5,801 nt of DNA from NCBI GenBank assembly GCA_910587895.1, contig CAJUOE010000226.1:1-5801 (forward strand). Direction: 5' to 3'. Made by a program: the position numbers and the translations under genes. Below, piece by piece: positions 1-5,569 of the stretch. The stretch is from an uncultured Lachnospiraceae bacterium. Its GTDB lineage: Bacteria; Bacillota; Clostridia; Lachnospirales; Lachnospiraceae. Numbering within the stretch: position 1 is the first letter of the stretch; each line of letters starts with the position of its first letter. The notes under the pieces are model-generated. The model saw nothing but the letters and a program-made list of their open reading frames with translations. It had not been told where the DNA came from and made no database searches.

Positions 1-39
1 ATCATCACTCAACACGAAATCGTAGTTAGTCATTTTCAT
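1..39 (-). CDS. possible start of a minus-strand ORF running off the left edge (partial)
   Basis: On the minus strand ATG codons at 39-37 and 33-31 open a frame that is still open at the window edge, reading MKMTNYDFVLSDD. It lies in AT-rich DNA just after the stop of the truncated glycosyltransferase, in the same frame. Only a weak purine-rich stretch (AGAAAAAG) precedes it and no clear Shine-Dalgarno is seen. An N-terminus of the form MTNYDF-L-D is reminiscent of some type I/III restriction or DEAD-helicase family proteins, but thirteen residues are far too few to assign a family. It may also be a chance open stretch. Its function is not assigned. Confidence 0.3.
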   Translation of the reverse strand, partial: MKMTNYDFVLSDD

Positions 40-66
40 TACTTTTTCTAAGTACCCACAAAATAA

Positions 67-762
67 TCAATCGCCTTCCTTATTCTCGACCCACCCTTCC
101 TCAGAGTGCAGAAACCGTTCCAGCACGGATACCGCCTCCTCATACTGCATATGATAGTACAGCTCACGCCCGTAATAATATTGGTGACGCGGTTCCAGAA
201 TCTTCCCGGCCGCAATCATCTTCCGGTATATCCCAAGATTTCTGTCAGGATCACCCGGCCCCGTCTTCCTGTGTGAAATCGCGATATCAGAATAAATGAT
301 CTTGCCCTTTGGCGCAATGACCTCATGAACCTCACCGACCCAGCGGTACTCCGGACAGTTCCTAATCCATCTTTCCCTGAAATATGAAAAGGTCGGCCTG
401 CCGTCCTCGTCAAACGCCGTATGATATCGCATCATCACCATATCCGTATCCGGCGACAATGTCTGCTTTAACTGTAAAAAGCTTTCCCTCTGCGTCTCTT
501 CCAGAACATCATCGGCATCCATCCACATGCAATAGTCCATAGCCGCCTTGGAGAAAGACTCGTTTCTGGCATCCGCAAAATCATTCTTCCACGGATAAGA
601 ATAAACATTCTTCGTATAGCCCGACGCGATTTCCACCGTGCGATCCGTCGAGCCGGTATCTACAATGATCATTTCATCCACGAGACCAGCCACACTGTCT
701 AGGCAGCGCGCCAGATTTGCCTCCTCATTTTTCACAATCATACAAAGACTTATCGTCGGCAT
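67..762 (-). CDS. family 2 glycosyltransferase, C-terminally truncated
   Basis: This is a cytoplasmic GT-A fold transferase that would move a sugar from a nucleotide donor to an acceptor not identifiable from sequence. The N-terminus carries the classic SLCMIVKNEE strand (residues 5-14), VDTGSTDRT (34-42) for nucleotide binding, and MDADD (81-85), the DXD-type metal/nucleotide-sugar motif. A WVGEVHEVI segment (141-149) is typical of Firmicutes GT2 proteins that continue into TPR repeats. One TPR-like helix pair begins at about 195 (YYYGRELYYHMQYEEA), but the protein stops at residue 231, shortly after GWVENK. Relatives of this type usually run well past 300 residues, so the tail appears lost. 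The other two frames past the stop do not restore a TPR-like continuation, so this looks like replacement of the 3' end and not a simple frameshift. The start is fixed by a strong AGGAGGG six bases before the ATG. It follows the collagen-like gene on the same strand, suggesting that protein as substrate (inference). The catalytic domain is intact and may still be active. Confidence 0.85.
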   Translation of the reverse strand: MPTISLCMIVKNEEANLARCLDSVAGLVDEMIIVDTGSTDRTVEIASGYTKNVYSYPWKNDFADARNESFSKAAMDYCMWMDADDVLEETQRESFLQLKQTLSPDTDMVMMRYHTAFDEDGRPTFSYFRERWIRNCPEYRWVGEVHEVIAPKGKIIYSDIAISHRKTGPGDPDRNLGIYRKMIAAGKILEPRHQYYYGRELYYHMQYEEAVSVLERFLHSEEGWVENKEGD

Positions 763-787
763 GGCCTTCCCTCCTCTCCAGCCCTAT

Positions 788-820
788 GATTCCGCTCTGC
801 GGAATCTCAGAATCCGCAGA
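788..820. repeat. two mutually exclusive hairpins between the collagen and glycosyltransferase genes
   Basis: GATTCCGC (788-795), loop TCT, GCGGAATC (799-806) is a perfect 8-bp stem with a three-base loop. The right arm can instead pair onward: TCTGCGGA (796-803) is the exact inverse complement of TCCGCAGA (813-820), extended inward by two further pairs beyond one mismatch. The two folds share bases and cannot coexist. Neither is followed by a T-tract on the minus strand, so it is not a standard intrinsic terminator. It sits just upstream of the glycosyltransferase ribosome binding site. Confidence 0.6.
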
Positions 821-842
821 CAAGTAAACTCGTTCCGGAGAA

Positions 843-858
843 TGCCGCTTTTCCGGCA
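843..858. repeat. short hairpin, TGCCG/CGGCA
   Basis: TGCCG (843-847) and CGGCA (854-858) form a 5-bp stem around a six-base CTTTTC loop. It lies between the three-way-junction element and the paired hairpins closer to the glycosyltransferase, so the intergenic region is nearly continuous potential secondary structure. In the minus direction no T-run follows. Confidence 0.45.
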
Positions 859-866
859 CTCTCTTA

Positions 867-950
867 TGCGAAACTTAGTACTTCCAAGTCAGCTCTGCTG
901 ACTTTGCGTCTCCGTTCTATGGCGAGACGTCTTTAGAAGTACTTTTCGCA
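867..950. repeat. 84-nt three-way-junction (cloverleaf-like) inverted-repeat element
   Basis: The outer stem pairs TGCGAAA (867-873) with TTTCGCA (944-950) and AGTACTTC (877-884) with GAAGTACT (936-943), giving 15 bp interrupted only by a three-base bulge (874-876). Inside sit two hairpins: AAGTCAGC (886-893) with GCTGACTT (897-904) around a TCT loop, and CGTCTC (907-912) with GAGACG (924-929) around an 11-base loop. The fold is too extensive for chance. It could be a structured RNA in the mRNA linking the collagen and glycosyltransferase genes, or a dispersed palindromic element (REP/MITE-like). No transposase or obvious target duplication is visible, and I do not recognise it as a known riboswitch or ncRNA family. 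Confidence 0.7.
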
Positions 951-959
951 TTTCTCACC

Positions 960-1862
960 CTACTGTCTGCATCGTTTTTCTATGCTTATATTCATATCAA
1001 TTTCGGAATCGTCCGTGGAAGAAATCCACAGAAAGAACAACGTGGAAGCGACCGGCACCTCCATGATAAAATATCTTGACAGAACCAGTATTCCCTCGCG
1101 GTTTGCCGCCTCCGCATACGCGGCATATGCCGTCTGTCTGCAGTTGTTAAGCATGGGGGTAAGCGAGATAAAGCCATGCTTTTTCATTGATGTGGAAATA
1201 TAGTAACTAATGACATAGTACCCCGGAGTAAGTGAAAGTGAAGTGGCATTACGCAGATAAATATTCTGTGTGATATCCGGGATCTGGATTTTCAACGGAA
1301 GACTTGCGTGCTCCGGCATAAGCACCCCCTGTCCCGAAAAGGAGGCAAATATGCTGTTTTGGGGATAACCTGCCGGTCCCATCGGCCCACGTTCGCCGGT
1401 TTCTCCTCTGGGACCCATCGGTCCGCGTTCCCCCTGTGGTCCCTGCGGTCCCGTGACTCCCTGCGGACCCGTTTCACCGCGCTCTCCCGGGCAGCCCGCC
1501 GGCCCCGGCTCCCCTCTCGGCCCCATTGGTCCTGTTTCACCACGCTCTCCCGGACAGCCCGCCAGCCCCGGCTCCCCTCTCGGCCCCATTGGTCCTGTTT
1601 CACCGCGCTCTCCCGGACAGCCCGTCGGCCCCGTTTCCCCTCTCGGCCCTTGCAGCCCCATTTCGCCACACCCGCCCAAGCAGCCCGGTGGCCCCGGTTT
1701 CACGCCGCATCCTTGTGAACAGCCTGTCGGCCCAGTGCCCTCCTCCTCATAAGAAAGGGGATCAGAAGGCGGAACCGCATTTTGTACGCCATTTCTGTTT
1801 GGCATCCCCATCCCAAAAGGGGGCGGCGGATTAAACAACCAGTTCAGATTAAAATTATTCAA
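960..1862 (-). CDS. collagen-like (Gly-X-Y) protein with C1q/TNF-like C-terminal region, probable spore-surface protein
   Basis: A 300-residue protein in three parts. Residues 1-56 are a low-complexity N-terminal region (NPPPPFGMGM, acidic SYEEE, and Cys48 and Cys52 near the collagen start). Residues 57-167 are 37 uninterrupted Gly-X-Y triplets, and about 168-300 form a beta-rich globular region with SLTPGYYVISYYIS and a TPMLNN segment, the pattern of the trimerising jelly-roll heads of BclA-type exosporium proteins. Such proteins form trimeric filaments on the spore surface in Bacillus and Clostridioides. There is no Sec signal peptide or LPXTG anchor, which fits assembly from the mother cell. 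The collagen region contains a 21-residue unit with one cysteine each (Cys82, Cys103, Cys124) in GCP triplets; X/Y threonines (GET, GPT, GVT) are potential O-glycosylation sites. The start is TTG: an in-frame TAA lies six codons upstream, no ATG intervenes, and GAGG is suitably spaced. The glycosyltransferase follows on the same strand. Spore location is inferred from family and promoter. Confidence 0.85.
   Translation of the reverse strand: MNNFNLNWLFNPPPPFGMGMPNRNGVQNAVPPSDPLSYEEEGTGPTGCSQGCGVKPGPPGCLGGCGEMGLQGPRGETGPTGCPGERGETGPMGPRGEPGLAGCPGERGETGPMGPRGEPGPAGCPGERGETGPQGVTGPQGPQGERGPMGPRGETGERGPMGPAGYPQNSIFASFSGQGVLMPEHASLPLKIQIPDITQNIYLRNATSLSLTPGYYVISYYISTSMKKHGFISLTPMLNNCRQTAYAAYAEAANREGILVLSRYFIMEVPVASTLFFLWISSTDDSEIDMNISIEKRCRQ
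1498..1623. repeat. two 63-bp direct tandem repeats in the collagen-like gene
   Basis: The copies at 1498-1560 and 1561-1623 differ at only two of 63 positions and encode the 21-residue unit GCPGERGETGPMGPRGEP followed by G-L/P-A. A third partial copy continues at the low-coordinate side (around 1461-1497, GCPGERGETGPQ) and a diverged one lies above 1623. Near identity at the DNA level, including third positions, indicates recent duplication, so copy number probably varies among strains through slippage or recombination. Confidence 0.9.
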
Positions 1863-1870
1863 ATGAAATC

Positions 1871-1876
1871 GCCTCG
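1871..1876 (-). promoter_or_regulatory. ribosome binding site for the TTG-started collagen gene
   Basis: On the minus strand GAGG lies nine bases before TTG at 1862-1860. An in-frame TAA just upstream and the absence of any ATG in between make TTG the only reasonable start. Confidence 0.6.
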
Positions 1877-1919
1877 CTTATACTTTTAAATGACAACAAA
1901 TATCGTTTATCCTAATAAA

Positions 1920-1946
1920 ATTATATGCGCGACACATCAATTCGTT
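1920..1946 (-). promoter_or_regulatory. candidate sporulation (sigma-E/sigma-K-type) promoter for the collagen gene
   Basis: On the minus strand CATATAAT (1927-1920) matches the CATA-type -10 element of mother-cell sigma factors, being one base from the sigma-E consensus CATACAAT. An AAC at 1946-1944 lies 16 bases upstream, as expected for a sigma-K -35 (AC). No TTGACA-like -35 is correctly spaced for the embedded TATAAT, which argues against a plain housekeeping promoter. It lies about 57 bases before the TTG start. The match is by eye against short degenerate motifs. Confidence 0.4.
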
Positions 1947-1989
1947 TTTGGACTATCAGCAGATGCTATTTCTTTCTTAAAATATCTCA

Positions 1990-3693
1990 TTATACCCGGT
2001 AACCGCTCAGTTCGCCGTTCATAACGGAAATAGCTGAAAATGTGTCCGCCGTCGTCGTCTCGATGCCCTTCATCTCCTCGTCTATAGCGGAAATCAATTC
2101 CGAAAGCTGAATAAGTTCCGCATTGTTTTCCTCGGAAGCCCCGCCGACGGATTCCATTGCCGTTCTGATCTTTTGAAGGACTCCGGCATACTCTTCCATG
2201 TTTTTCAGAAGCTGCTCCATGGATGCCTTGATTTCATCTGATTTTTCCGCAAACCCATGGGACAGCCCGCCAAATTTCCGATAGTCCCCGGATATATCTT
2301 TTTCCAGAAATTGAAGCATCCGATCCGCCAGCGCGCCCAAACCCTGAATAGCCTCCACTACCTCTTTGCTCATCTTTTGGATTTCATTGGCCGCTTCGTT
2401 GGTGTTGCCCGCAAGTGCGCCAATCTCTCCCGCAACGACAGCAAAGCCTTTTCCCGCTTCCCCTGCCCTTGCCGCCTCAATCGAAGCGTTCAGCGCCAAG
2501 AGATTTGTCTGCTCGGAAATACCGAGTATCTTCTCCGAAAGCTCCTTGATCCGAAGCACCGCCTCCGCTCTCTTCTTCTCCTCCTGCAGCATCTTTGACA
2601 TCATCCCGACATTTTTGCCGATTCCCGCAAAGGAAGTCTGCGCCGTATCGTTCAGCTCTGTTGATGATTTGTTGATCTCCTGCAGGCTGATCGTATTCCC
2701 TGCCACTACCTCAACAATATTATGGATATCCCTGTATACAAAATCCACCTGCTCGCCCACCGTCCCCACGGACGCCGCAATTTCCTCAGACGCCGCCACC
2801 ATGGAATGTATGGTATCGTTGATACCCGCCACCTGTGCCGCCGATCCCGATACATGCGTGTTGATATTGCTCATTTTTGACTCAATGCTGTCGGTTCCGC
2901 CCTTGATCTCCCTGACCGTATTTGCCGTTTTCTCCAGAAGCCGGTTTAAACTGTTTCCGATCACCTCAAGCTCATCCCCGGACGTAATATTTAACACCTT
3001 CGTCAGATCCCCGTCGTCGGATGCAACTTCCAGAATCTTGTCGTTTACTTTAATGAAATTGCGACGCATTCTGACTGCAACCAGAAGAGCTGCCGCAACG
3101 GCAAAAAGCAGCGCCGCTCCCACCGCAAATAAAATGTTGCGTATCAGACTGTTTAAGGAAATCTGTATGGAAGACGCCTCATAATCCACGGCCACGATGC
3201 CAAGCACCTTACCGTCAAACAATATCGGCGCATACCCGCTGTAGAAAGTGCCCCACTCATCGGTAAAAGGATCCTTTGTCACAGAAGAGCGTCCCTGCAT
3301 CGCCTCAAACATGGCTTCCTGCGCCTCGTAGTCCTCCGCGTATTCCCCCGGATCGTCCGGATCCGTGTCCACCACAAACTGAAAATAGTCCGCATCCTTG
3401 GGCATCAATGTGTAAACGTAGGTAACCGAATCTCCCACCAGAAAGGAACTCAGACTTTCCTTCACCGTAAGAAGCGACGCTTCATCTCCCTCCATGGCCT
3501 TCGCAAAAACCGCTCCGTCCACGTTTTCCGCCGCAATCACCGCAATTTCCATCACATCGTCCTTGCATTTCTTTTGCAGAAAACTGCCCATGTTTGAATA
3601 GGCAACGCTCCCCACGATCAATGCTACTATAATGGCTGATCCTAAAATAAAGAGAAAAAGCTGCGCTGCAATACTAAGTTTCTTTGTCTTCAT
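1990..3693 (-). CDS. methyl-accepting chemotaxis protein (transmembrane chemoreceptor)
   Basis: A 567-residue receptor that senses an extracellular ligand and controls the CheA-CheW kinase complex. Order: TM1 about 12-33; extracytoplasmic Cache/PDC-like sensor about 34-183 (YVYTLMP at 92-98, WGTFYSGYAPILFDGKVLG at 147-165, the usual second half of such folds); TM2 about 184-207; HAMP about 208-260; then the coiled-coil signalling domain. The conserved hairpin tip is ISEQTNLLALNASIEAARAG (392-411) followed by EAGKGFAVVAGEIGALAGNT. The usual ADEVRKLA after the tip is AGEIGALA here, a mild variant. No C-terminal NWETF-type CheR/CheB tether pentapeptide is present, common outside enterics. AAAGGAGG precedes the ATG by about 10-12 bases. 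It seems monocistronic: a 127-bp AT-rich gap separates it from the collagen gene. A weak TATAAT (3746-3741, minus strand) without a good -35 is the only promoter candidate. The ligand is unknown. Confidence 0.95.
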   Translation of the reverse strand: MKTKKLSIAAQLFLFILGSAIIVALIVGSVAYSNMGSFLQKKCKDDVMEIAVIAAENVDGAVFAKAMEGDEASLLTVKESLSSFLVGDSVTYVYTLMPKDADYFQFVVDTDPDDPGEYAEDYEAQEAMFEAMQGRSSVTKDPFTDEWGTFYSGYAPILFDGKVLGIVAVDYEASSIQISLNSLIRNILFAVGAALLFAVAAALLVAVRMRRNFIKVNDKILEVASDDGDLTKVLNITSGDELEVIGNSLNRLLEKTANTVREIKGGTDSIESKMSNINTHVSGSAAQVAGINDTIHSMVAASEEIAASVGTVGEQVDFVYRDIHNIVEVVAGNTISLQEINKSSTELNDTAQTSFAGIGKNVGMMSKMLQEEKKRAEAVLRIKELSEKILGISEQTNLLALNASIEAARAGEAGKGFAVVAGEIGALAGNTNEAANEIQKMSKEVVEAIQGLGALADRMLQFLEKDISGDYRKFGGLSHGFAEKSDEIKASMEQLLKNMEEYAGVLQKIRTAMESVGGASEENNAELIQLSELISAIDEEMKGIETTTADTFSAISVMNGELSGYRV

Positions 3694-3875
3694 ACCCTCT
3701 GCCCCTCCTTTGTGGAACTGACCGCAAAAGCATCGGAATTATTATAACTGAAAACAGAGAATGACGGAATGGCAGTGGTATGCATTGTCGTTTTTGAGGT
3801 ATACTTTGCGCTTCTAGTTTACATAATATACGACAGCCTTGGATTTGTTGTATTCGGTTTACGCTAACTATTTAT

Positions 3876-3904
3876 TTGTGATCCAATCAGGATTGTGCTA
3901 TTAT
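3876..3904 (+). promoter_or_regulatory. candidate sigma-A promoter for the small orphan gene
   Basis: TTGTGA (3876-3881) and TATTAT (3899-3904) are separated by exactly 17 bases, with four and five of six consensus positions matched. Transcription would begin near 3911, giving a short leader before the ATG at 3953. This placement argues against the longer TTG-started reading frame from 3839. Confidence 0.5.
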
Positions 3905-3952
3905 TTTTGTATTACCAATTACGACCATTTCATATTTGAAGGGAGATTATCG

Positions 3953-4330
3953 ATGAACACATTTAAGATAGGCAATACAGAATTTGGAATAGGAAAGATT
4001 TCGCTTTCGATCGAAAACGATCTGCTTACTCTTGAAATCAACGGGAATGACGATGTTTTTGACGACTTGATGAAAACTGACAACTGTGAATGGAGCTGGG
4101 CGTTATATCCGCCCCGGATTTATTTTCGTTCCGTGCCGTACAAAGGCAAGAAAATTGTGATTGATTCCGATTTCCTCGCTCATTATGATACAGCGCTTTA
4201 CATGATGGAACACAATGACTTTACAGGTATTTTGGAAGTTACGGACAGCAGCATTGAAATTCATGGACTTGTTTATATCATTGGAAAGGCGTCAGCGCTG
4301 ACCATAGTCGCTGAGAGGCATGCTTCCTGA
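3953..4330 (+). CDS. hypothetical small acidic protein, unknown family
   Basis: A 125-residue protein (MNTFKIGNTEFGIGKISLSI...) with no recognised family. It is acidic, predicted mainly beta-stranded from its alternating hydrophobic pattern, and has no signal peptide, membrane segment or metal motif. Features visible are a tryptophan/aromatic patch (CEWSWALYPPRIYF, about residues 44-57) and a basic GKKIVID strand (about 64-70). The ATG at 3953 is chosen because GAAGGGAGA lies correctly upstream and a promoter at 3876-3904 falls between it and the alternative TTG at 3839; the 38 extra residues of the longer frame do not look coding. Size, acidity and isolation in an accessory segment would suit an immunity-type protein for a polymorphic toxin, but that is speculation. 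It is convergent with the minus-strand relic and DUF4238 gene. Confidence 0.75.
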   Translation: MNTFKIGNTEFGIGKISLSIENDLLTLEINGNDDVFDDLMKTDNCEWSWALYPPRIYFRSVPYKGKKIVIDSDFLAHYDTALYMMEHNDFTGILEVTDSSIEIHGLVYIIGKASALTIVAERHAS

Positions 4331-4349
4331 CTCCGCATCCCTCTTTTTT
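4314..4349 (+). terminator. candidate intrinsic terminator of the small orphan gene
   Basis: GAGG-C-ATGC (4315-4323) pairs with GCAT-C-CCTC (4335-4343), eight pairs with one internal C-C mismatch and an 11-base loop, directly followed by six T (4344-4349). The stop codon at 4328-4330 lies in the loop, so the hairpin overlaps the gene end. The large loop and the mismatch lower confidence. Confidence 0.45.
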
Positions 4350-4509
4350 ACAATTTCCAGAAAATCTTTTTCGCCTCCTCATATTGGGAAGGATCACGCG
4401 GGTTTGCCGGAGGATGATAAGTCGCGGTCAGCGCGCAGTCCTTCCGGCATGTCCATGTGCCATGCTGTCTGGTAATTTTAAAATCCCAATACTGTTTCAA
4501 TTTTTGCAC
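4348..4509 (-). pseudogene. 53-codon coding relic, possible C-terminus of a uracil-DNA-glycosylase-like protein
   Basis: On the minus strand, immediately after the DUF4238 stop, a frame reads from GTG (4509) to TAA (4350-4348). It contains KLKQYWDFKITRQHGTWTC, then CALTATYHPPANPRDPSQY, and ends in EEAKKIFWKL. It looks like genuine protein: varied composition, ordered Trp/Cys positions, and a TYHP segment followed by an Arg and a terminal helix with Trp, resembling the end of uracil-DNA-glycosylase superfamily proteins (the HP-S/A loop then a W-containing helix). There is no ATG and no ribosome binding site, and the frame meets a stop within the 3' end of the DUF4238 gene, so the N-terminal part appears lost. 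The family assignment is tentative. It may instead be a small unannotated protein. Confidence 0.4.
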
Positions 4510-4511
4510 AT

Positions 4512-5435
4512 CTATACTTCGTGCGGAAGCGCTATTTTGCTTTCATCTTTAAACGCATATCCATCATGTGAATGCTTTATCAGCACATCATCCACATATT
4601 TCACTTCGTTTTCATATATTTTTTTAACACGAATCGTTATTGATCTGCTATGAGAATTTAATTTTGGCTTTTTTAAAACTTCATTGCTAAAGGTTGCAAC
4701 ACTTTTCGGTGCACCGAGCACTCCATTGGAAGCAAGCAAAATAATCCTGTCTGGGGAGAGCGGGCATATGGAATACATGTGCAGTTCTGTTCCCCATACG
4801 GTTGTCCAGGTAATCATAACCGGATAGCCGTCACCTATCAAAAAATCTAAAGAACCTCTTCTTTCCACAACAACAAAATAGAGCCCTGTAAAACCATGAA
4901 TATCGCGCAGCACAAACGCTTTTATCGGATCATCAATCCCCTGATGCTCCAACACCTCCCGCATCGACCTGCAATTAAGCAGATTTCCTAAATTTCTTTT
5001 CCAAAAATCATTGAGATTACCATTTTTCTGATATGTAGAATAAAACACCTTATTCTCATCGGATGTTTCCGCGCTAAACGTTTTGCTTGTAAGTTTTGAT
5101 CTGAATCCCATAATCGCAAAGAAAAGCTTCAATCTTTCATCTTCTTCCAGAGATATTGATATTTCATCTTCTTTTAGAAATCTTCCTGTTATGATTTTTG
5201 CGGCTTCACTTTCAAATTGAGCCATATCCTTCTCGATTTTCATAATATCGTTAGAGTTATTGATCTCATCACGGTATAAATTCTTAACCATGAAAATATC
5301 TCTTGTCTGCTTTATGGATAATGTCGAAGTCTTCTTATCAAAATAAAAAAGCTGGTGTCTGTCCTCATCAAAACAGAAATTTCTTAAAATAAACTGTGGA
5401 ATATAATGATGCCTTATGGGTTCTTTACTGATCAT
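4512..5435 (-). CDS. DUF4238 domain-containing protein
   Basis: A 307-residue soluble protein of unknown function. The N-terminus shows the DUF4238 hallmark HHYIPQFILRNF (residues 9-20), matching the family pattern H-H/Y-Y-V/I-P-Q-x-x-L-R-x-F. Further family-like segments are the helical KDMAQFESEAAK (69-80), FLIGDGYPVM (198-207; relatives commonly have a TSDNPV-like version, so the Ser-Asp-Asn is altered here) and CPLSPDRIILL (224-234). The paired histidines and the later acidic turn could suggest a metal or catalytic site, but no activity is established to my knowledge. Length is close to the family norm, so it appears complete. The start is supported by AAGAGG about six bases before the ATG. 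Codon use is AT-rich compared with the chemoreceptor and collagen genes, consistent with acquisition. Nothing upstream reads as its operon partner. No clear promoter was found. Confidence 0.85.
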   Translation of the reverse strand: MISKEPIRHHYIPQFILRNFCFDEDRHQLFYFDKKTSTLSIKQTRDIFMVKNLYRDEINNSNDIMKIEKDMAQFESEAAKIITGRFLKEDEISISLEEDERLKLFFAIMGFRSKLTSKTFSAETSDENKVFYSTYQKNGNLNDFWKRNLGNLLNCRSMREVLEHQGIDDPIKAFVLRDIHGFTGLYFVVVERRGSLDFLIGDGYPVMITWTTVWGTELHMYSICPLSPDRIILLASNGVLGAPKSVATFSNEVLKKPKLNSHSRSITIRVKKIYENEVKYVDDVLIKHSHDGYAFKDESKIALPHEV

Positions 5436-5569
5436 TTTTTACCTCTTACGCCTATATGTTGTAGCGTCGGTCTGCTTTATCCATTGAAAAAGTATAAAAC
5501 TCAAACTTCCCACATTAAAAATGGGATTTGCTCCTTGAAAAATCAATACTATAGATTATAAAATAGCAA

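Noticed and set aside
1130..1140. GGCATATGCC palindrome
   Set aside because: It lies in the collagen gene's C-terminal coding region within codons for AYAAYA and is explained by that amino-acid repeat.
1308..1834. Several plus-strand open frames rich in Pro, Ser, Arg and His opposite the collagen gene
   Set aside because: They are the mirror of the GC-rich Gly-X-Y repeats: low-complexity translations in more than one frame, no ribosome binding site, no family resemblance.
2366..3184. Long plus-strand frame opposite the chemoreceptor
   Set aside because: It is antisense to a clearly conserved chemoreceptor coding sequence; the translation is Ser/Ala/Ile-rich without recognisable domains.
3741..3746. 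TATAAT on the minus strand as chemoreceptor promoter
   Set aside because: No acceptable -35 at 16-18 bases and no sigma-D (TAAA/GCCGATAA) pattern; kept only as a remark in the chemoreceptor entry.
3839..3952. Upstream TTG extension adding 38 residues to the small orphan protein
   Set aside because: No ribosome binding site at 3839, a good promoter lies inside the extension, and a proper Shine-Dalgarno precedes the ATG at 3953.
4384..4653. Plus-strand frame overlapping the DUF4238 3' end and the relic
   Set aside because: It is a shadow of minus-strand coding sequence; the Cys/Ser/Phe-rich translation has no family features.
5508..5526. TCCCA...TGGGA inverted repeat upstream of the DUF4238 gene
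   Set aside because: Only five pairs with a nine-base loop and no T-tract on either strand; too weak to call an operator or terminator.
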